A DNA stretch of 64,000 nucleotides from Bacteroidales bacterium (GCA_035353855.1 DAOQAK010000001.1:1-64000); one strand, 5' to 3'. Shown: positions 45,915 to 55,850, counted from the first letter of the stretch. The notes: generated by a model from the sequence alone, not told the origin. Translations and numbers: made by a program.

Positions 45915-47290
45915 CCGTTGTTTTCAGAAAGTAAGTTATCCCCGTTTTCCTGGTTATATTTTTCAGGCAATTGCTTTGATGTTTTAATTCCCAGCTTGCG
46001 GATGCTTTCAACTTTATTGATGAGGTTGCCTGAGCCTGTTTGCAATTTCTTCATTGCATCGTCATATGTTTCATGAAGCAGGTTAATTCCTTTTCCAACT
46101 TTTTCCAAATCGTTTACAAAGCCAACAAATTTATCATACAGCGCTCCGCCCTGTCGTGCTATTTCCATTGCATTGCGTGTCTGGTTTTCCTGTTTCCAGA
46201 TGGATGAAATTGTTTTTAATGTTGCCAATAAAGTTGACGGCGTTACAATAACAATTTTATTATCCCATGCAAAGCTGAACAATTGCTGGTCTTGCTGCAC
46301 AGCCACACCAAACGATGATTCAATTGGAATGAAAAGCAAAACAAAATCGGGTGAATTTAAATCTTTAGATGACTGGTAATTTTTCTCGCTCAGTCCTTTG
46401 ATGTGCGTGCGAATAGAATTAATATGTTCTTTTAAGAATTGTTGCCTTTCCGCATCATCATTGGTGTTTACAAAATGTTCATACGCCACCAGCGAAACTT
46501 TTGAATCGATGATGATATGTTTTTTATCGGGAAGAAAAACCACCACATCAGGCTGAATGCGTTTGCCGTCTTCAGAAGTAGTGCTGTATTGTGTTTCGTA
46601 TTCAGCACCACGTGTTAGCCCTGAACGCTCCATTATTTTATCGAGCACCAGTTCACCCCAATTGCCTTGCTTTTTCGAATCACCTTTTAATGCTTTGGTC
46701 AAATTATTTGCTTCGTTGCTGATCTTGCTGTTCAGTTCATATAATTTTTTCACTTCTTCTCGAAGGCTATATTTATCACGCAGTTCCTTATCATAAGCCT
46801 CATTCACTTTCTTTTCAAAATCGCCAATCTTTTCTTTTAACGGGGTTAAAATTTCCCCTATATTTTTCAAATTGGTTTGGGTGAATTCCTGCGAATGTGT
46901 TTTTAAAATTTTATTTGCAATGTTTTCAAATTCGGTTGAAAATTTTTTCTGCAACTCATCCATCTCTGCTTTTTGAGTATTCAATTTTTCAAGCAGGTTG
47001 CGGTATTCAACTTCAGCCTTAGAAATTCTTTTACCAAGTTCTTCCGATTTTATTCTTTCCGATTTTAATTCGGCATCAACATTATTATAATTATCAAATA
47101 ATTGTTTGTAGCGGTCTTCTGCAATTTCCTTGGCTTTATCGCTTGCTGCAAGCTCCGATATTTTTTTCATTTCAGCTTCCTGTAATTTCGATTGCATTTC
47201 AGATGTCTGCTGCTTATTTTTATTTACTGAAAGAAGCCATCCAATTGCAATACCAATAACAATCCCAATAATTATATATAGAATTTCCAT
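45911..47290 (-). CDS. rmuC: DNA recombination protein RmuC
   Basis: RmuC limits recombination at inverted repeats and has a nuclease-like core. The 459-residue protein has an N-terminal membrane helix (3-22), a coiled coil (about 28-210), and the RmuC domain (about 210-405). That domain shows KGDSKKQGNWGELVLDKIMERSGL (in two parts), RIQPDVVVFLPD, IIDSKVSL and FIPIESSF. The D-x-E/D-x-K arrangement in these strands fits a PD-(D/E)XK-like fold. The GWxTD gene follows with a four-base overlap. Confidence 0.93.
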   Translation of the reverse strand: MEILYIIIGIVIGIAIGWLLSVNKNKQQTSEMQSKLQEAEMKKISELAASDKAKEIAEDRYKQLFDNYNNVDAELKSERIKSEELGKRISKAEVEYRNLLEKLNTQKAEMDELQKKFSTEFENIANKILKTHSQEFTQTNLKNIGEILTPLKEKIGDFEKKVNEAYDKELRDKYSLREEVKKLYELNSKISNEANNLTKALKGDSKKQGNWGELVLDKIMERSGLTRGAEYETQYSTTSEDGKRIQPDVVVFLPDKKHIIIDSKVSLVAYEHFVNTNDDAERQQFLKEHINSIRTHIKGLSEKNYQSSKDLNSPDFVLLFIPIESSFGVAVQQDQQLFSFAWDNKIVIVTPSTLLATLKTISSIWKQENQTRNAMEIARQGGALYDKFVGFVNDLEKVGKGINLLHETYDDAMKKLQTGSGNLINKVESIRKLGIKTSKQLPEKYNQENGDNLLSENNG

Positions 47291-47363
47291 GAGTAAAAAT
47301 GTTGAGTGGTAAAATTAAAATAAAAATTGGAAATAAATATTTGGAATATAAAAAAGAAAATAA

Positions 47364-47484
47364 TACCAATTGTTAATTTAAAATAGTCCAAAGAATATTT
47401 TAAATTTTACAATGGTTATGCCGATGACATAGATGTTATAGTACAATTTATTGGACTATTACATATATACAATCGGTATAACTT
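47364..47484 (-). repeat. structured repeat with complementary loops, copy 2
   Basis: Read on the minus strand, this 121-base element matches the one at 35659-35790. It keeps TTATACCGAT/ATCGGCATAA and the loop pair ATAGTCCAAT and TTTGGACTAT. Its second stem is ACCATTGT paired with ACAATTGGT, different from copy 1 but still complementary with one bulge. Confidence 0.7.
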
Positions 47485-47501
47485 GAGGATTTAACATTTT
47501 C

Positions 47502-47573
47502 TTACCACTAAGACACTTAGCACACTTAGAAACACTTAGAATTTTCTTAGTGTTCTTAGTGACTAAGTGGTAA
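47502..47573. repeat. CACTAAG/CTTAGTG inverted repeat
   Basis: TTACCACTAAG on the left pairs with CTAAGTGGTAA on the right with small mismatches, and CTTAG/CTAAG units repeat in between. It is of the same kind as the repeat at 8268-8363. It lies between rmuC and the DUF6150-like gene. Confidence 0.6.
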
Positions 47574-47586
47574 AATAATTTCAGTT

Positions 47587-47931
47587 TTAATACATCAAAT
47601 ACATTTTGCTTTTATCTTTCCATCCTGCCTGCGACTCATACTCTACAAAATATATTTTCAAATCGGCATTTGATTCGTATTCTTCAAAATAAATTTTTTT
47701 GTCAGCATTCGATTCATATTCTTCAAAGAACCAGCGACCATCGTTCTTTCCGGCATTCGATTCATATTTTTCTTTATAAACCAATAGGTCGGCCTGCGAT
47801 TCATATTGAACTACATAAACTTTAACATCGGCTTGTGATTCGTATCGAACGGAATAAACTTTCTGTGCCTGAACACCTTTTCCAATAAGCATTACAGAAA
47901 TAATTACAAAGAGAGCAAAAAACTTTTTCAT
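47587..47931 (-). CDS. DUF6150-like secreted protein with YES(Q/N)A repeats
   Basis: The 114-residue protein has a signal peptide ending in VQAQ (residue 23). Six copies of a short unit beginning YES-(Q/N)-A-(D/G) start at residues 30, 43, 56, 72, 85 and 98. The period is 13 residues, with one unit of 16. Each unit is followed by a short strand such as VKVYVVQ or KKIYFEE. This suggests a small stacked beta structure. DUF6150-like proteins occur in Bacteroidota, and their role is unknown. Confidence 0.75.
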   Translation of the reverse strand: MKKFFALFVIISVMLIGKGVQAQKVYSVRYESQADVKVYVVQYESQADLLVYKEKYESNAGKNDGRWFFEEYESNADKKIYFEEYESNADLKIYFVEYESQAGWKDKSKMYLMY

Positions 47932-48061
47932 ATTTTTAATTTTAAAATGTCTTCAAAAAGCCTCAATAATTATACCTTTTTCGGTTTATGAATTTGGATT
48001 AAAAAAAATTATTTTATCAAATCAGCTTATGAACTTGTTCACTTATCAACTTGTCTACTAA

Positions 48062-49810
48062 CTAAAAATAACTCACTATTCCAAAATGAATTTTTGCCGA
48101 ACGGAAATATATCGGATTGTTGAATTGCCTACCCAGTGCATAACTCAGCGAGAATATCCCTGCTTTGGTTTCAAAACAAATTCCGGCACCAAAACCATAA
48201 GGAGTATCATGTACAAATTTTTCAACGGTTCTGCTTTCATAATAAGCTCCATTCCAGAATGCAAATAAATAAGAATTTTCTTCAAACAAATAACGATATT
48301 CTGTAGTTACAATACTATAAAATGATGCAGTGATAGATTCCTCGTCAAAGCCGCGCAATGTCTTTAATCCGCCAATACGATACAATTCGTTTGTAAACAG
48401 ATTGCTTCCATGAATAGCTGCGCTTTCATTTGAAATTTTTATTGTACTGCGTGAGAAAAAAGGAATATAACCGCTTAAAACGCCCGATACTTTATATTGT
48501 GCCGTGTTCAGGTCGATGCCTTCATAAAGTTCTTCATTCAGATCTGAATTTTTTTTGATTTGTTTTGTACCTGCACTTCCTGAAACTTTTATATCAACAC
48601 CTTTTCGGGGACTATAAATATAATCCAATTTTTGAATTTTATATTCAAGCCCGTACATGTTGATGTTTACATCGGCATACTGCGGAAGTGTTGTTGCATT
48701 TTTAAATGCTTCAGTACTTAAAATTGAAGAAGCCTGATTTTCGTAAAATGCTTTTAAATAATTTGTCCCGCTGAACATATAACGCAATCCAAGATTTTTC
48801 AGCACATTAATATATAATGTATCGTTTTTATATAACGTGAATTTTATATCTGCACTAAAAGGAGTATTAAAAAGATACGGGTAAATAAAATTTATTTTCA
48901 GGTCTTGTGAATTTGTCTGAAGTTTGCGCCAGCTCAGGTCGATGGTTTCGCCACGATAAAAAGCATTTATCATTCCAAGGTTGGCCTCACCCGTCAGCAT
49001 TAGTTTTCCGGTAGTCTCACTGTTAGGCAACACACCCAACACACCATCAAAATGACTGTTCTTCTTCTTATTGGCATAAATAACAATTTTCGCTTTGGTA
49101 TCGGTAAAAATAATATTGAATGGTCTGATTTCAGTTAGGAACAGCAACTCTTTCAGTTTTGCAGATATTTTCGAAACCTTCGATTCATCATATAAATCGC
49201 CGGGTTTTACATTTACATAATTGTAAAGAAATTTTTTTGCGACTTTTGCTTTTCCGCGCATAACCACGCTATCAATTACAATCTTATTATTCATTTTAAG
49301 ATTTAATGATGCGAATACTTTATTTTCAATTAATTTAATTGAATCAAGTTTTATCGAAGCAAAAGGAAACCCTGAATTTTCGCATGTTTCAATAATATCA
49401 TTATTCAGTTCTGATACTTTTTCATAATTAAAAGTTTTCGAAATAAAATCATCATAATGGTATCCGGCTTGTTGAATTATTTCAGGAGAAACATTTCCTT
49501 TGCGTAATTCAATCCATTCATATTTTTTGCCTATCGAAATATTTGCTGAAACGGTATCATTTTTTTTCAAAACACTATCCACGGATGCAGCGATATAACC
49601 TTTTACCCATAATTCATTTAAAAGATCTGATAATTCTTTATGTAATTGCAATGTATCAGAAAATGTTTTTTTTATATTATATTTTTCGATAATTTTTCCA
49701 GAAGAAGAATCTGTATTTATTTTAAGAAAATATTTTTGTGCGTTTGCAGTAAATGAAAAAAATCCCGCAAAGAAAAAAAAGGCTGATACTATTTTAAAAA
49801 AATATTTCAA
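48062..49810 (-). CDS. BamA/TamA-like outer-membrane barrel protein
   Basis: The proposed start is TTG 49810 (two bases after the ung stop), which gives a clean signal peptide (MKYFFKIVSAFFFFAGF..NAQ). The frame runs to TTG 49843 but lacks ATG. The 582-residue protein has two or more POTRA-like units (about 90-270, such as VDSVVMRGKAKVAKKFLYNYVNVKPGD, in parts) and a C-terminal 16-strand barrel ending in HFGIVSYF. It contains LYRIGGLKTLRGFDEESI, the RGF lid-lock motif of Omp85 proteins. The barrel likely inserts or exports proteins or lipids. It is co-transcribed with ung. Confidence 0.82.
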   Translation of the reverse strand: MKYFFKIVSAFFFFAGFFSFTANAQKYFLKINTDSSSGKIIEKYNIKKTFSDTLQLHKELSDLLNELWVKGYIAASVDSVLKKNDTVSANISIGKKYEWIELRKGNVSPEIIQQAGYHYDDFISKTFNYEKVSELNNDIIETCENSGFPFASIKLDSIKLIENKVFASLNLKMNNKIVIDSVVMRGKAKVAKKFLYNYVNVKPGDLYDESKVSKISAKLKELLFLTEIRPFNIIFTDTKAKIVIYANKKKNSHFDGVLGVLPNSETTGKLMLTGEANLGMINAFYRGETIDLSWRKLQTNSQDLKINFIYPYLFNTPFSADIKFTLYKNDTLYINVLKNLGLRYMFSGTNYLKAFYENQASSILSTEAFKNATTLPQYADVNINMYGLEYKIQKLDYIYSPRKGVDIKVSGSAGTKQIKKNSDLNEELYEGIDLNTAQYKVSGVLSGYIPFFSRSTIKISNESAAIHGSNLFTNELYRIGGLKTLRGFDEESITASFYSIVTTEYRYLFEENSYLFAFWNGAYYESRTVEKFVHDTPYGFGAGICFETKAGIFSLSYALGRQFNNPIYFRSAKIHFGIVSYF

Positions 49811-49812
49811 AA

Positions 49813-50505
49813 TTAATTTTTTGTTGAATTCAAATCCCAGCAAATTTCTTCTTTACCCATTTGCCGCAGTAATTCATTTGTTTTAGAAAAATGTTTACAT
49901 CCAAAGAATCCGCTGTATGCTGACAAAGGCGAAGGATGCGGAGCTTTTAAAACATGATGTTTTGTAACATCGATGATCTTAATTTTAGCTTGTGCATATG
50001 CACCCCACAATAAAAATATCAATCCGCTTTTTTGTTTCGACAATTGTTGAATTACCGCATCTGTAAATATTTCCCAACCTTTATTCTGATGCGAACCGGC
50101 TTGTCCTGCTCGAACAGTAAGCGTAGCATTAAGAAGCAGCACACCCTGTTTTGCCCATGGTTCAAGGTTTCCAGTGCCTGGAACAGGAATTCCCAAATCG
50201 CTTTGCAATTCTTTAAAAATATTTACGAGTGAAGGTGGTTTTGTGATACCATTTGAAACAGAAAAACACAGACCATTCGCCTGACCTTGTCCGTGATATG
50301 GGTCCTGACCTAATATCACAACTTTTACTTTATCAAACGAAGTATAATTAAAAGCTGAAAAAATCTGAGAACCCGGAGGATATATCGTGTATTTTTGTTT
50401 TTCGTCAACAATAAATTTTTTCAGTTCATAAAAATACTGGCTGTTAAACTCGTTATTTAAAACAGGCTTCCAACTATCTTCTATCACAGGATTAACGTTA
50501 CTCAT
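49813..50505 (-). CDS. ung: uracil-DNA glycosylase
   Basis: Ung removes uracil from DNA in base-excision repair. The 230-residue protein has the water-activating loop GQDPYHGQGQANGLCFSV, with Asp68 and His71. Family 1 features PPSLVNIFKEL, LLLNATLTVR and the Leu-loop HPSPLSAYSGFFGC with its catalytic His are also present. The ATG at 50505 is clear. The Omp85-like gene starts just after the stop. Confidence 0.96.
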   Translation of the reverse strand: MSNVNPVIEDSWKPVLNNEFNSQYFYELKKFIVDEKQKYTIYPPGSQIFSAFNYTSFDKVKVVILGQDPYHGQGQANGLCFSVSNGITKPPSLVNIFKELQSDLGIPVPGTGNLEPWAKQGVLLLNATLTVRAGQAGSHQNKGWEIFTDAVIQQLSKQKSGLIFLLWGAYAQAKIKIIDVTKHHVLKAPHPSPLSAYSGFFGCKHFSKTNELLRQMGKEEICWDLNSTKN

Positions 50506-50546
50506 CTATAAATTTATATTATGTTAATAAATCGTTTAAAAAATAT

Positions 50547-50577
50547 TTTGCCAATATAACTTCGTTCATTATATTTG
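50547..50577 (+). promoter_or_regulatory. consensus Bacteroidota promoter
   Basis: TTTG at 50547-50550 and TATATTTG at 50570-50577 are separated by exactly 19 bases, the consensus arrangement. It drives the small lipoprotein gene at 50614, with a leader of about 30 bases. It is the best promoter match I found in the window. Confidence 0.75.
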
Positions 50578-50613
50578 TATTCTTAAACCACCACACAAAC
50601 ATATTGTAAAATT

Positions 50614-50736
50614 ATGAAAAAAGTTTTATTAGTTGCAGCAGTTTTAATTTTTGTGGTAACCGTCATGTCTTCATGCAAAACCCATGAAAGATGCCCGGCT
50701 TACAGTCAGAAAGTAAAAACGGAAAAACGTACTTAA
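50614..50736 (+). CDS. small lipoprotein, 40 residues
   Basis: The frame opens at ATG 50614 and codes 40 residues. Residues 1-19 are a hydrophobic lipoprotein signal, and Cys20 follows MSS, a reasonable lipobox. The mature peptide is only about 20 residues, basic, with one more cysteine (ERCPAYSQK). A consensus promoter stands upstream and a terminator downstream, so this is a complete single-gene unit. Small lipoproteins of this type recur in the phylum. The function is unknown. Confidence 0.75.
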   Translation: MKKVLLVAAVLIFVVTVMSSCKTHERCPAYSQKVKTEKRT

Positions 50737-50755
50737 AAGTATTTTATTGTTTTTT

Positions 50756-50790
50756 AAAAAACCATGGAATAGTGATTTCATGGTTTTTTT
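50756..50790 (+). terminator. terminator of the small lipoprotein gene
   Basis: AAAAACCATG (50756-50765) pairs with CATGGTTTTT (50779-50788), with further pairing near the loop and T residues at the end. Confidence 0.8.
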
Positions 50791-50855
50791 CTTTATAAAT
50801 ATTATTTTTCCGTACTTTTACGTTACTATTTCATAATTTTGCTATCGAAAGTTTT

Positions 50856-51614
50856 ATGAAATTATTAAAGTACACCATATTATCATTATTATTTCTCATC
50901 ACTTCTTTATTTGTTAAAGGACAAGCAATATCTCTTGGCGACACAACAATAAGTGATGCCAAAGTTTTACTTCGAAAAGAAAATAGCGGATTCCTGATGA
51001 TTCATACTGCCGGTTTTGGTGCCGGATACAGGGCAGGAAAACATATTACAGGCTATAAAAAAAGAATGTTTGAAGTAGAACTTACCGGAATGAAACACCC
51101 AAAAGAAGTCCGAATAGTAAGCCCTTATGATAACGCTAGAAGTTACATATATGGAAAAGAAAACTTTCTTTTTATTTTAAGAGGTGGAATTGGGAAACAA
51201 AAAGTTATTAATAGTAAGCCATATTGGGGAGGGGTGGAACTTCGTTATTTTTATAGTGGTGGGGTCTCAATGGGTTTTCTAAAACCTGTATATTTATATA
51301 TTATTCACGGATCTGGTGATCATTATTTTTATCTTTTGGAAAAATATGATCCCTATAAACATTTTTGGGATAATATTTATGGCAGGGCTCCGTTTTTTCA
51401 AGGTTTCAATAAAATCAAACCTCTTCCGGGTATCTATTTTAAAACCGGATTTAATTTTGAATACGGGGCTTATGATGAAACTTTAAAAGCTATTGAATGT
51501 GGGTTAGCTATTGATGCTTACAAAGATCCCGCACCCATTATGGCTTTCAATAAAAACAAAAGTATTTTCCTTTCTCTTTATTTTAGTTTTCATTTTGGAA
51601 CAAGAAGAAATTAA
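50856..51614 (+). CDS. secreted or outer-membrane protein of unknown function
   Basis: The 252-residue protein has a signal peptide (1-22, ending in KGQ). The body alternates strands with Tyr and Phe ends (GFGAGYRAG, VELRYFYSGG, GIYFKTGFNFEYG, SIFLSLYFSFHFG), which suggests a ten-strand-class outer-membrane barrel. It ends five bases before lipA and may be co-transcribed. I do not recognise a specific function. Confidence 0.65.
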   Translation: MKLLKYTILSLLFLITSLFVKGQAISLGDTTISDAKVLLRKENSGFLMIHTAGFGAGYRAGKHITGYKKRMFEVELTGMKHPKEVRIVSPYDNARSYIYGKENFLFILRGGIGKQKVINSKPYWGGVELRYFYSGGVSMGFLKPVYLYIIHGSGDHYFYLLEKYDPYKHFWDNIYGRAPFFQGFNKIKPLPGIYFKTGFNFEYGAYDETLKAIECGLAIDAYKDPAPIMAFNKNKSIFLSLYFSFHFGTRRN

Positions 51615-51619
51615 TTCTA

Positions 51620-52507
51620 ATGAACTTACCTGATAACAATTCTGAAAAAGATAAATATTTAAAAAAACCACAATGGCTTAGAAAAAAACTTCCATCGGTT
51701 AATGAATATTCATACTTAAAAAATTTATTAAATAAAAACAACCTGCATACCATTTGTGAAAGCGGGAAATGCCCGAATATTGGTGAATGCTGGGAAAACA
51801 GGACTGCAACATTTATGATACTTGGTGATATTTGCACGCGTTCATGCAGTTTCTGTGCAGTAAAAACCGGGAAACCAATGCCTCCGGATATTGAGGAACC
51901 TTCAAAAATTGCTGAAGTAATTAAACAGATGCAACTTAAACATTGTGTTATCACTTCGGTTGACCGTGATGACCTGGATGATGGAGGCGCTGCAATTTGG
52001 GCACAAACTATCACACTAATAAAAAAAGAATCACCAAATACTACTATTGAAACTCTTATTCCTGATTTTAAGGGAAATACAAATAATATCAATACTGTTA
52101 TTCTGGCAAAACCTGACATCATTTCTCATAACCTTGAAACCGTAGAAAGACTAACGAAAGAAGTCCGCATTCAAGCAAAATACAAACGTAGTCTTAAAGT
52201 TTTAAAATTCATATCCGATTCTGGAGTAACTGCAAAATCAGGAATAATGCTTGGACTGGGCGAAACGGAAGAAGAAATTTATTCAACTTTCGATGACCTT
52301 CTTTCAATTGGGTGTAAAATAATTACAATTGGTCAGTACCTGCAACCCGGGAAAAATAATCTGCCTGTAAAAAAATATATATTACCTTCTGATTTTGAAA
52401 AATATAAACAAGTTGCTTTATCAAAAGGATTTAAATTTGTTGAAAGCGGACCTTTGGTTCGTTCATCTTATCATGCCGAGAAACAAATACATATTACCAC
52501 AAACTGA
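51620..52507 (+). CDS. lipA: lipoyl synthase
   Basis: LipA inserts two sulfurs into octanoyl groups on lipoate-dependent enzymes. The 295-residue protein has the auxiliary-cluster cysteines CESGKCPNIGEC and the radical SAM triad CTRSCSFC. The final serine ligand is in RSSYHAEKQ. SVDRDDLDDGGA and GIMLGLGETEEEI are also typical. The lipB gene is not adjacent. It follows the envelope protein gene by five bases, which fits an operon. Confidence 0.96.
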   Translation: MNLPDNNSEKDKYLKKPQWLRKKLPSVNEYSYLKNLLNKNNLHTICESGKCPNIGECWENRTATFMILGDICTRSCSFCAVKTGKPMPPDIEEPSKIAEVIKQMQLKHCVITSVDRDDLDDGGAAIWAQTITLIKKESPNTTIETLIPDFKGNTNNINTVILAKPDIISHNLETVERLTKEVRIQAKYKRSLKVLKFISDSGVTAKSGIMLGLGETEEEIYSTFDDLLSIGCKIITIGQYLQPGKNNLPVKKYILPSDFEKYKQVALSKGFKFVESGPLVRSSYHAEKQIHITTN

Positions 52508-52699
52508 TTCATGCTGACCGAAATCTTGTTTTTTGCTACCTTTAACTGACTCAATGATTTTATTTTTAATAAAAATATTAATTTTATTCTGATTTTCTGT
52601 TGATTAATTTTTGAAAAAAACTTTTTTGCAATATTTAAAAAAGATGTATCTTGTGCCGTTTTTAAAAACCTTGTTTTGACTAACACAATACTAGAAACC

Positions 52700-55600
52700 A
52701 TGAAGAAGAAAAAAGTACTTTTTAGCTTATTAGCCATAACTTTTACGGGAAGTGTATTTATTATGGCATCATCACAAATCAATAAACAAATTTTCACTCC
52801 TAAAAATAAACAGAGTACCCCAAGTAATTCAAGTGCTGTTGGCAGCGAAAATCAAAAAGGCGGGAATTCGCTTAATTTGACATGGAATGAACTTGGTCCT
52901 GATAATATGGGTGGACGTACAAGGGCTATATTAGTTGATAAAAATAATGCTAATACTATTTATGCCGGTGGTGTAAGCGGTGGATTATGGAAATCAACAA
53001 CCGGAGGTTCTTCATGGGTAAAAATAAATGACTTTGCTGAAAACCTCGGAATTTCATGTATCGCACAGGGAGCGGATGGTGCAATTTATGCAGGCACCGG
53101 CGAAGGCCTTTCAACCAGTACCGGAAATGCTAATGGGTCAACAGGATTTGTTGGAAAAGGAATTTACAAATCTACTGATGGAAGTACTTTCACTTTGTTA
53201 ACATCAACTATTCCTGCAACTGAGAACACAAACAATATTGCATGGGCTTATGTAAATAAAATAGCATGCGACCCAAACAATGCAAACCGTATTTATGCTT
53301 CAACCAATAAAGGATTACAAAGTTCAGATGATGGCGGAAGTTCATGGATAAACCCTGTTGGAGTTACCGGAGTATCAACTGATGTTGATGTAGCTACTGA
53401 TGGTACTGTTATTACAAGCGTTAACAATTTATGTTATGTATCTTCAAATGGGAACGATAATTCTTTTGTATGTCAATCAGTGTCTGGAACAAACGGAGAT
53501 CTTCCTGCAACCGGAGTTTCAAGAATTGAATTTGCTTTTGCACCATCAAATCCTGAATATATTTATGCAAGTGTTGCCGATTCAACAGATAACTCATTAT
53601 ATAATATTTATAAATCTACAAATAAAGGTGATAACTGGTCTGTTATTGGCCCCGGTGGCAGCGGTTTGTTCCAGCCTTTTGGTAAAAAAGGTAATTCTAA
53701 CAATACAATTGCTGTTCACCCTACCAATCCAAATAAAATTTTTGTTGGAGGAGATAATTTATGGGTATTGAAGGATGAACTTTCTACCTGGACACAAAAA
53801 TCATTGAATTATTTGGAATCTGAAAGTAGTTATTACATTCATGCAGGAATTAACACTATTGTTTTTAGCCCAACTAATCCTAATATTTTTTATATAGGTA
53901 ATAACGGTGGAATTTCACGCAGTTTAGACGGAGGAGAAACATTTGAAACAATAAATATTAATTACAGTACTATTCAGTGTAATAATGTAACAGCATCTCC
54001 TTATGGATGGATTATGGCAGGAACAGACGATAACGGAACTTTATTAATTAATCCTAACTTTCCAACATTTCCAAAACATGCTTACGGTCTCACATCCAAG
54101 GCTGGCGGAAATGGAGGCATGAGTACATTCTCATATATAAATCCTGAAGCATTTTTCACATCATCAATATACGGAATTACCCAACGTTCACCTGATGCAG
54201 GTTCAAACTTCTATCCTTCAACTTTTAACCAGGATGCCAGCAACCTTTTTTATGATAAAAAAATGCTTCCTACCGGTTATACCGCAGGACAACCATCATT
54301 CTTTGCAGCATATTATGCTCCAATCATATTATGGGAATGCGGAAATGATACATACTCAAATGATTCTATTGTATTTTCCCCAGCAAAAATTGCTAATGAA
54401 AAATTTGAAGATAAAGGCGACGGGCAAACAAAACATTTTACAGGAACTTTAGAAAAAGGAAAACAGCCTTTTGCATCAATAGTTCCAGGAACCATTCAAA
54501 TTGTTTCCGGTTCTATTCATGCAAATGATGACGGAAGTGGAAATATTATTGGTAGTGTAGACAATACCGTTTCCAGTACAATATCTTATAGTGATGGATC
54601 ATATGATATTACTTTCTCTTCTGCTCCAGCAAGCAGCGGTAATATTCTTATCTCTTATGAAACAAGATTTAACGCAAATTCATATTTATATATTGAAAGT
54701 GGAAATAAACCTGCAGCTTTCTGGTATGAAACTCTAACATCAATTGAACAAGGTGATACGATTTATATACAGGATATTATTCAATCTAAATTCTTTGTTG
54801 GTTTTGATAACGCAATTTGGATGACAAAACAAGCATTAGATTTCGCAAACAACCCTAAATGGTTTAAAGTTGCAAATATTCCACAAACCAGCAACCATAA
54901 TACCCAGTGTATGGCTTTATCTAAAGACGGCAACTATCTTTTTGTTGGAACAGCTGATGGTAAACTATACAGGTTATCAAATTTACGTGCTGCACAGAAT
55001 GCCACAACTGCTGAATGTGATGATACTACTAATTGTGTAATCGGGTTTAAAGAATTAACAATTACTACTAACAATAAAGCAATCACTTCTATATCTTGCG
55101 ATCCTAGTAATCCTGATAATATTCTTATAACTCTTGGTAATTACAATACTACTACTCCTTATATTTTATACTCATCGAATGCACTGGATAGTGATCCTAC
55201 TTTTGTTTCAAAACAAGGAAATTTACCTTATATGCCTGTATATTCTTCATTAATGCCAATTTTTGAATCTGGCGCAGTTATTATAGGAACTGAACATGGC
55301 ATATATTCGCTTGATGATATTTCAGCATCATCACCTCAGTGGGTTGAAGAAAATACTGGTTTGGCAAATGTTCCTGTTTACTCCCTGTGGCAGCAACAGT
55401 ATGATTATTCTAATGTTACTAATTATGGTACCATATACGCCGGAACTCATGGCAGAGGCGTTTATGAATGCACAAAATACACTAGTATTAATGATCCTCA
55501 AACTCAAAACAATAGTGTCAGCTCATCAGCATTATCTTTATCGGTATATCCAAACCCTGTAATAAATAATGCAGCTTTAACATATACAATTCCTGAAAAC

Positions 55601-55786
55601 AGCGATATTAAAATAAAAGTTCTTGATGTTACAGGAAAAATGTTGTATTCAGCAAATCTTTCTAAAATATCAAAAGGGTCACACGTTTTCAATATTGATT
55701 GCAGTATTCTGAAAAACGGAACTTACTTTATACACATGCAAACAGGCTCAGATAAAGCTATTACTAAATTTGTGAAAATTCAATAA
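52700..55786 (+). CDS. large secreted beta-propeller protein with T9SS sorting domain
   Basis: From ATG 52700 the protein is 1028 residues; a TTG eight codons upstream is less likely. Residues 1-23 form a signal peptide. Repeats of the sortilin/BNR kind follow (GGLWKSTTGGSSWVKIND, GIYKSTDGSTFTLL, GLQSSDDGGSSWINPVG, NIYKSTNKGDNWSVIG), forming one or two propellers. The last 80 residues are a type IX sorting domain (SVYPNPVINNAAL, VLDVTGKMLYSANL, NGTYFIHMQTG). It is exported to the surface. A glycosidase-like or adhesive role is possible, but no catalytic residues are clear. A strong terminator follows. Confidence 0.88.
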   Translation: MKKKKVLFSLLAITFTGSVFIMASSQINKQIFTPKNKQSTPSNSSAVGSENQKGGNSLNLTWNELGPDNMGGRTRAILVDKNNANTIYAGGVSGGLWKSTTGGSSWVKINDFAENLGISCIAQGADGAIYAGTGEGLSTSTGNANGSTGFVGKGIYKSTDGSTFTLLTSTIPATENTNNIAWAYVNKIACDPNNANRIYASTNKGLQSSDDGGSSWINPVGVTGVSTDVDVATDGTVITSVNNLCYVSSNGNDNSFVCQSVSGTNGDLPATGVSRIEFAFAPSNPEYIYASVADSTDNSLYNIYKSTNKGDNWSVIGPGGSGLFQPFGKKGNSNNTIAVHPTNPNKIFVGGDNLWVLKDELSTWTQKSLNYLESESSYYIHAGINTIVFSPTNPNIFYIGNNGGISRSLDGGETFETININYSTIQCNNVTASPYGWIMAGTDDNGTLLINPNFPTFPKHAYGLTSKAGGNGGMSTFSYINPEAFFTSSIYGITQRSPDAGSNFYPSTFNQDASNLFYDKKMLPTGYTAGQPSFFAAYYAPIILWECGNDTYSNDSIVFSPAKIANEKFEDKGDGQTKHFTGTLEKGKQPFASIVPGTIQIVSGSIHANDDGSGNIIGSVDNTVSSTISYSDGSYDITFSSAPASSGNILISYETRFNANSYLYIESGNKPAAFWYETLTSIEQGDTIYIQDIIQSKFFVGFDNAIWMTKQALDFANNPKWFKVANIPQTSNHNTQCMALSKDGNYLFVGTADGKLYRLSNLRAAQNATTAECDDTTNCVIGFKELTITTNNKAITSISCDPSNPDNILITLGNYNTTTPYILYSSNALDSDPTFVSKQGNLPYMPVYSSLMPIFESGAVIIGTEHGIYSLDDISASSPQWVEENTGLANVPVYSLWQQQYDYSNVTNYGTIYAGTHGRGVYECTKYTSINDPQTQNNSVSSSALSLSVYPNPVINNAALTYTIPENSDIKIKVLDVTGKMLYSANLSKISKGSHVFNIDCSILKNGTYFIHMQTGSDKAITKFVKIQ

Positions 55787-55798
55787 TAATTAATTGGC

Positions 55799-55842
55799 AA
55801 AAAAAGAGAGGCTGTTAAATTTAACAGCCTCTCTTTTTTTTG
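55799..55842. terminator. bidirectional terminator palindrome
   Basis: AGAGAGGCTGTTAAA and TTTAACAGCCTCTCT form a perfect 15-base palindrome, flanked by A and T runs. It lies between two convergent genes. Confidence 0.92.
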
Positions 55843-55850
55843 CATCTCTC

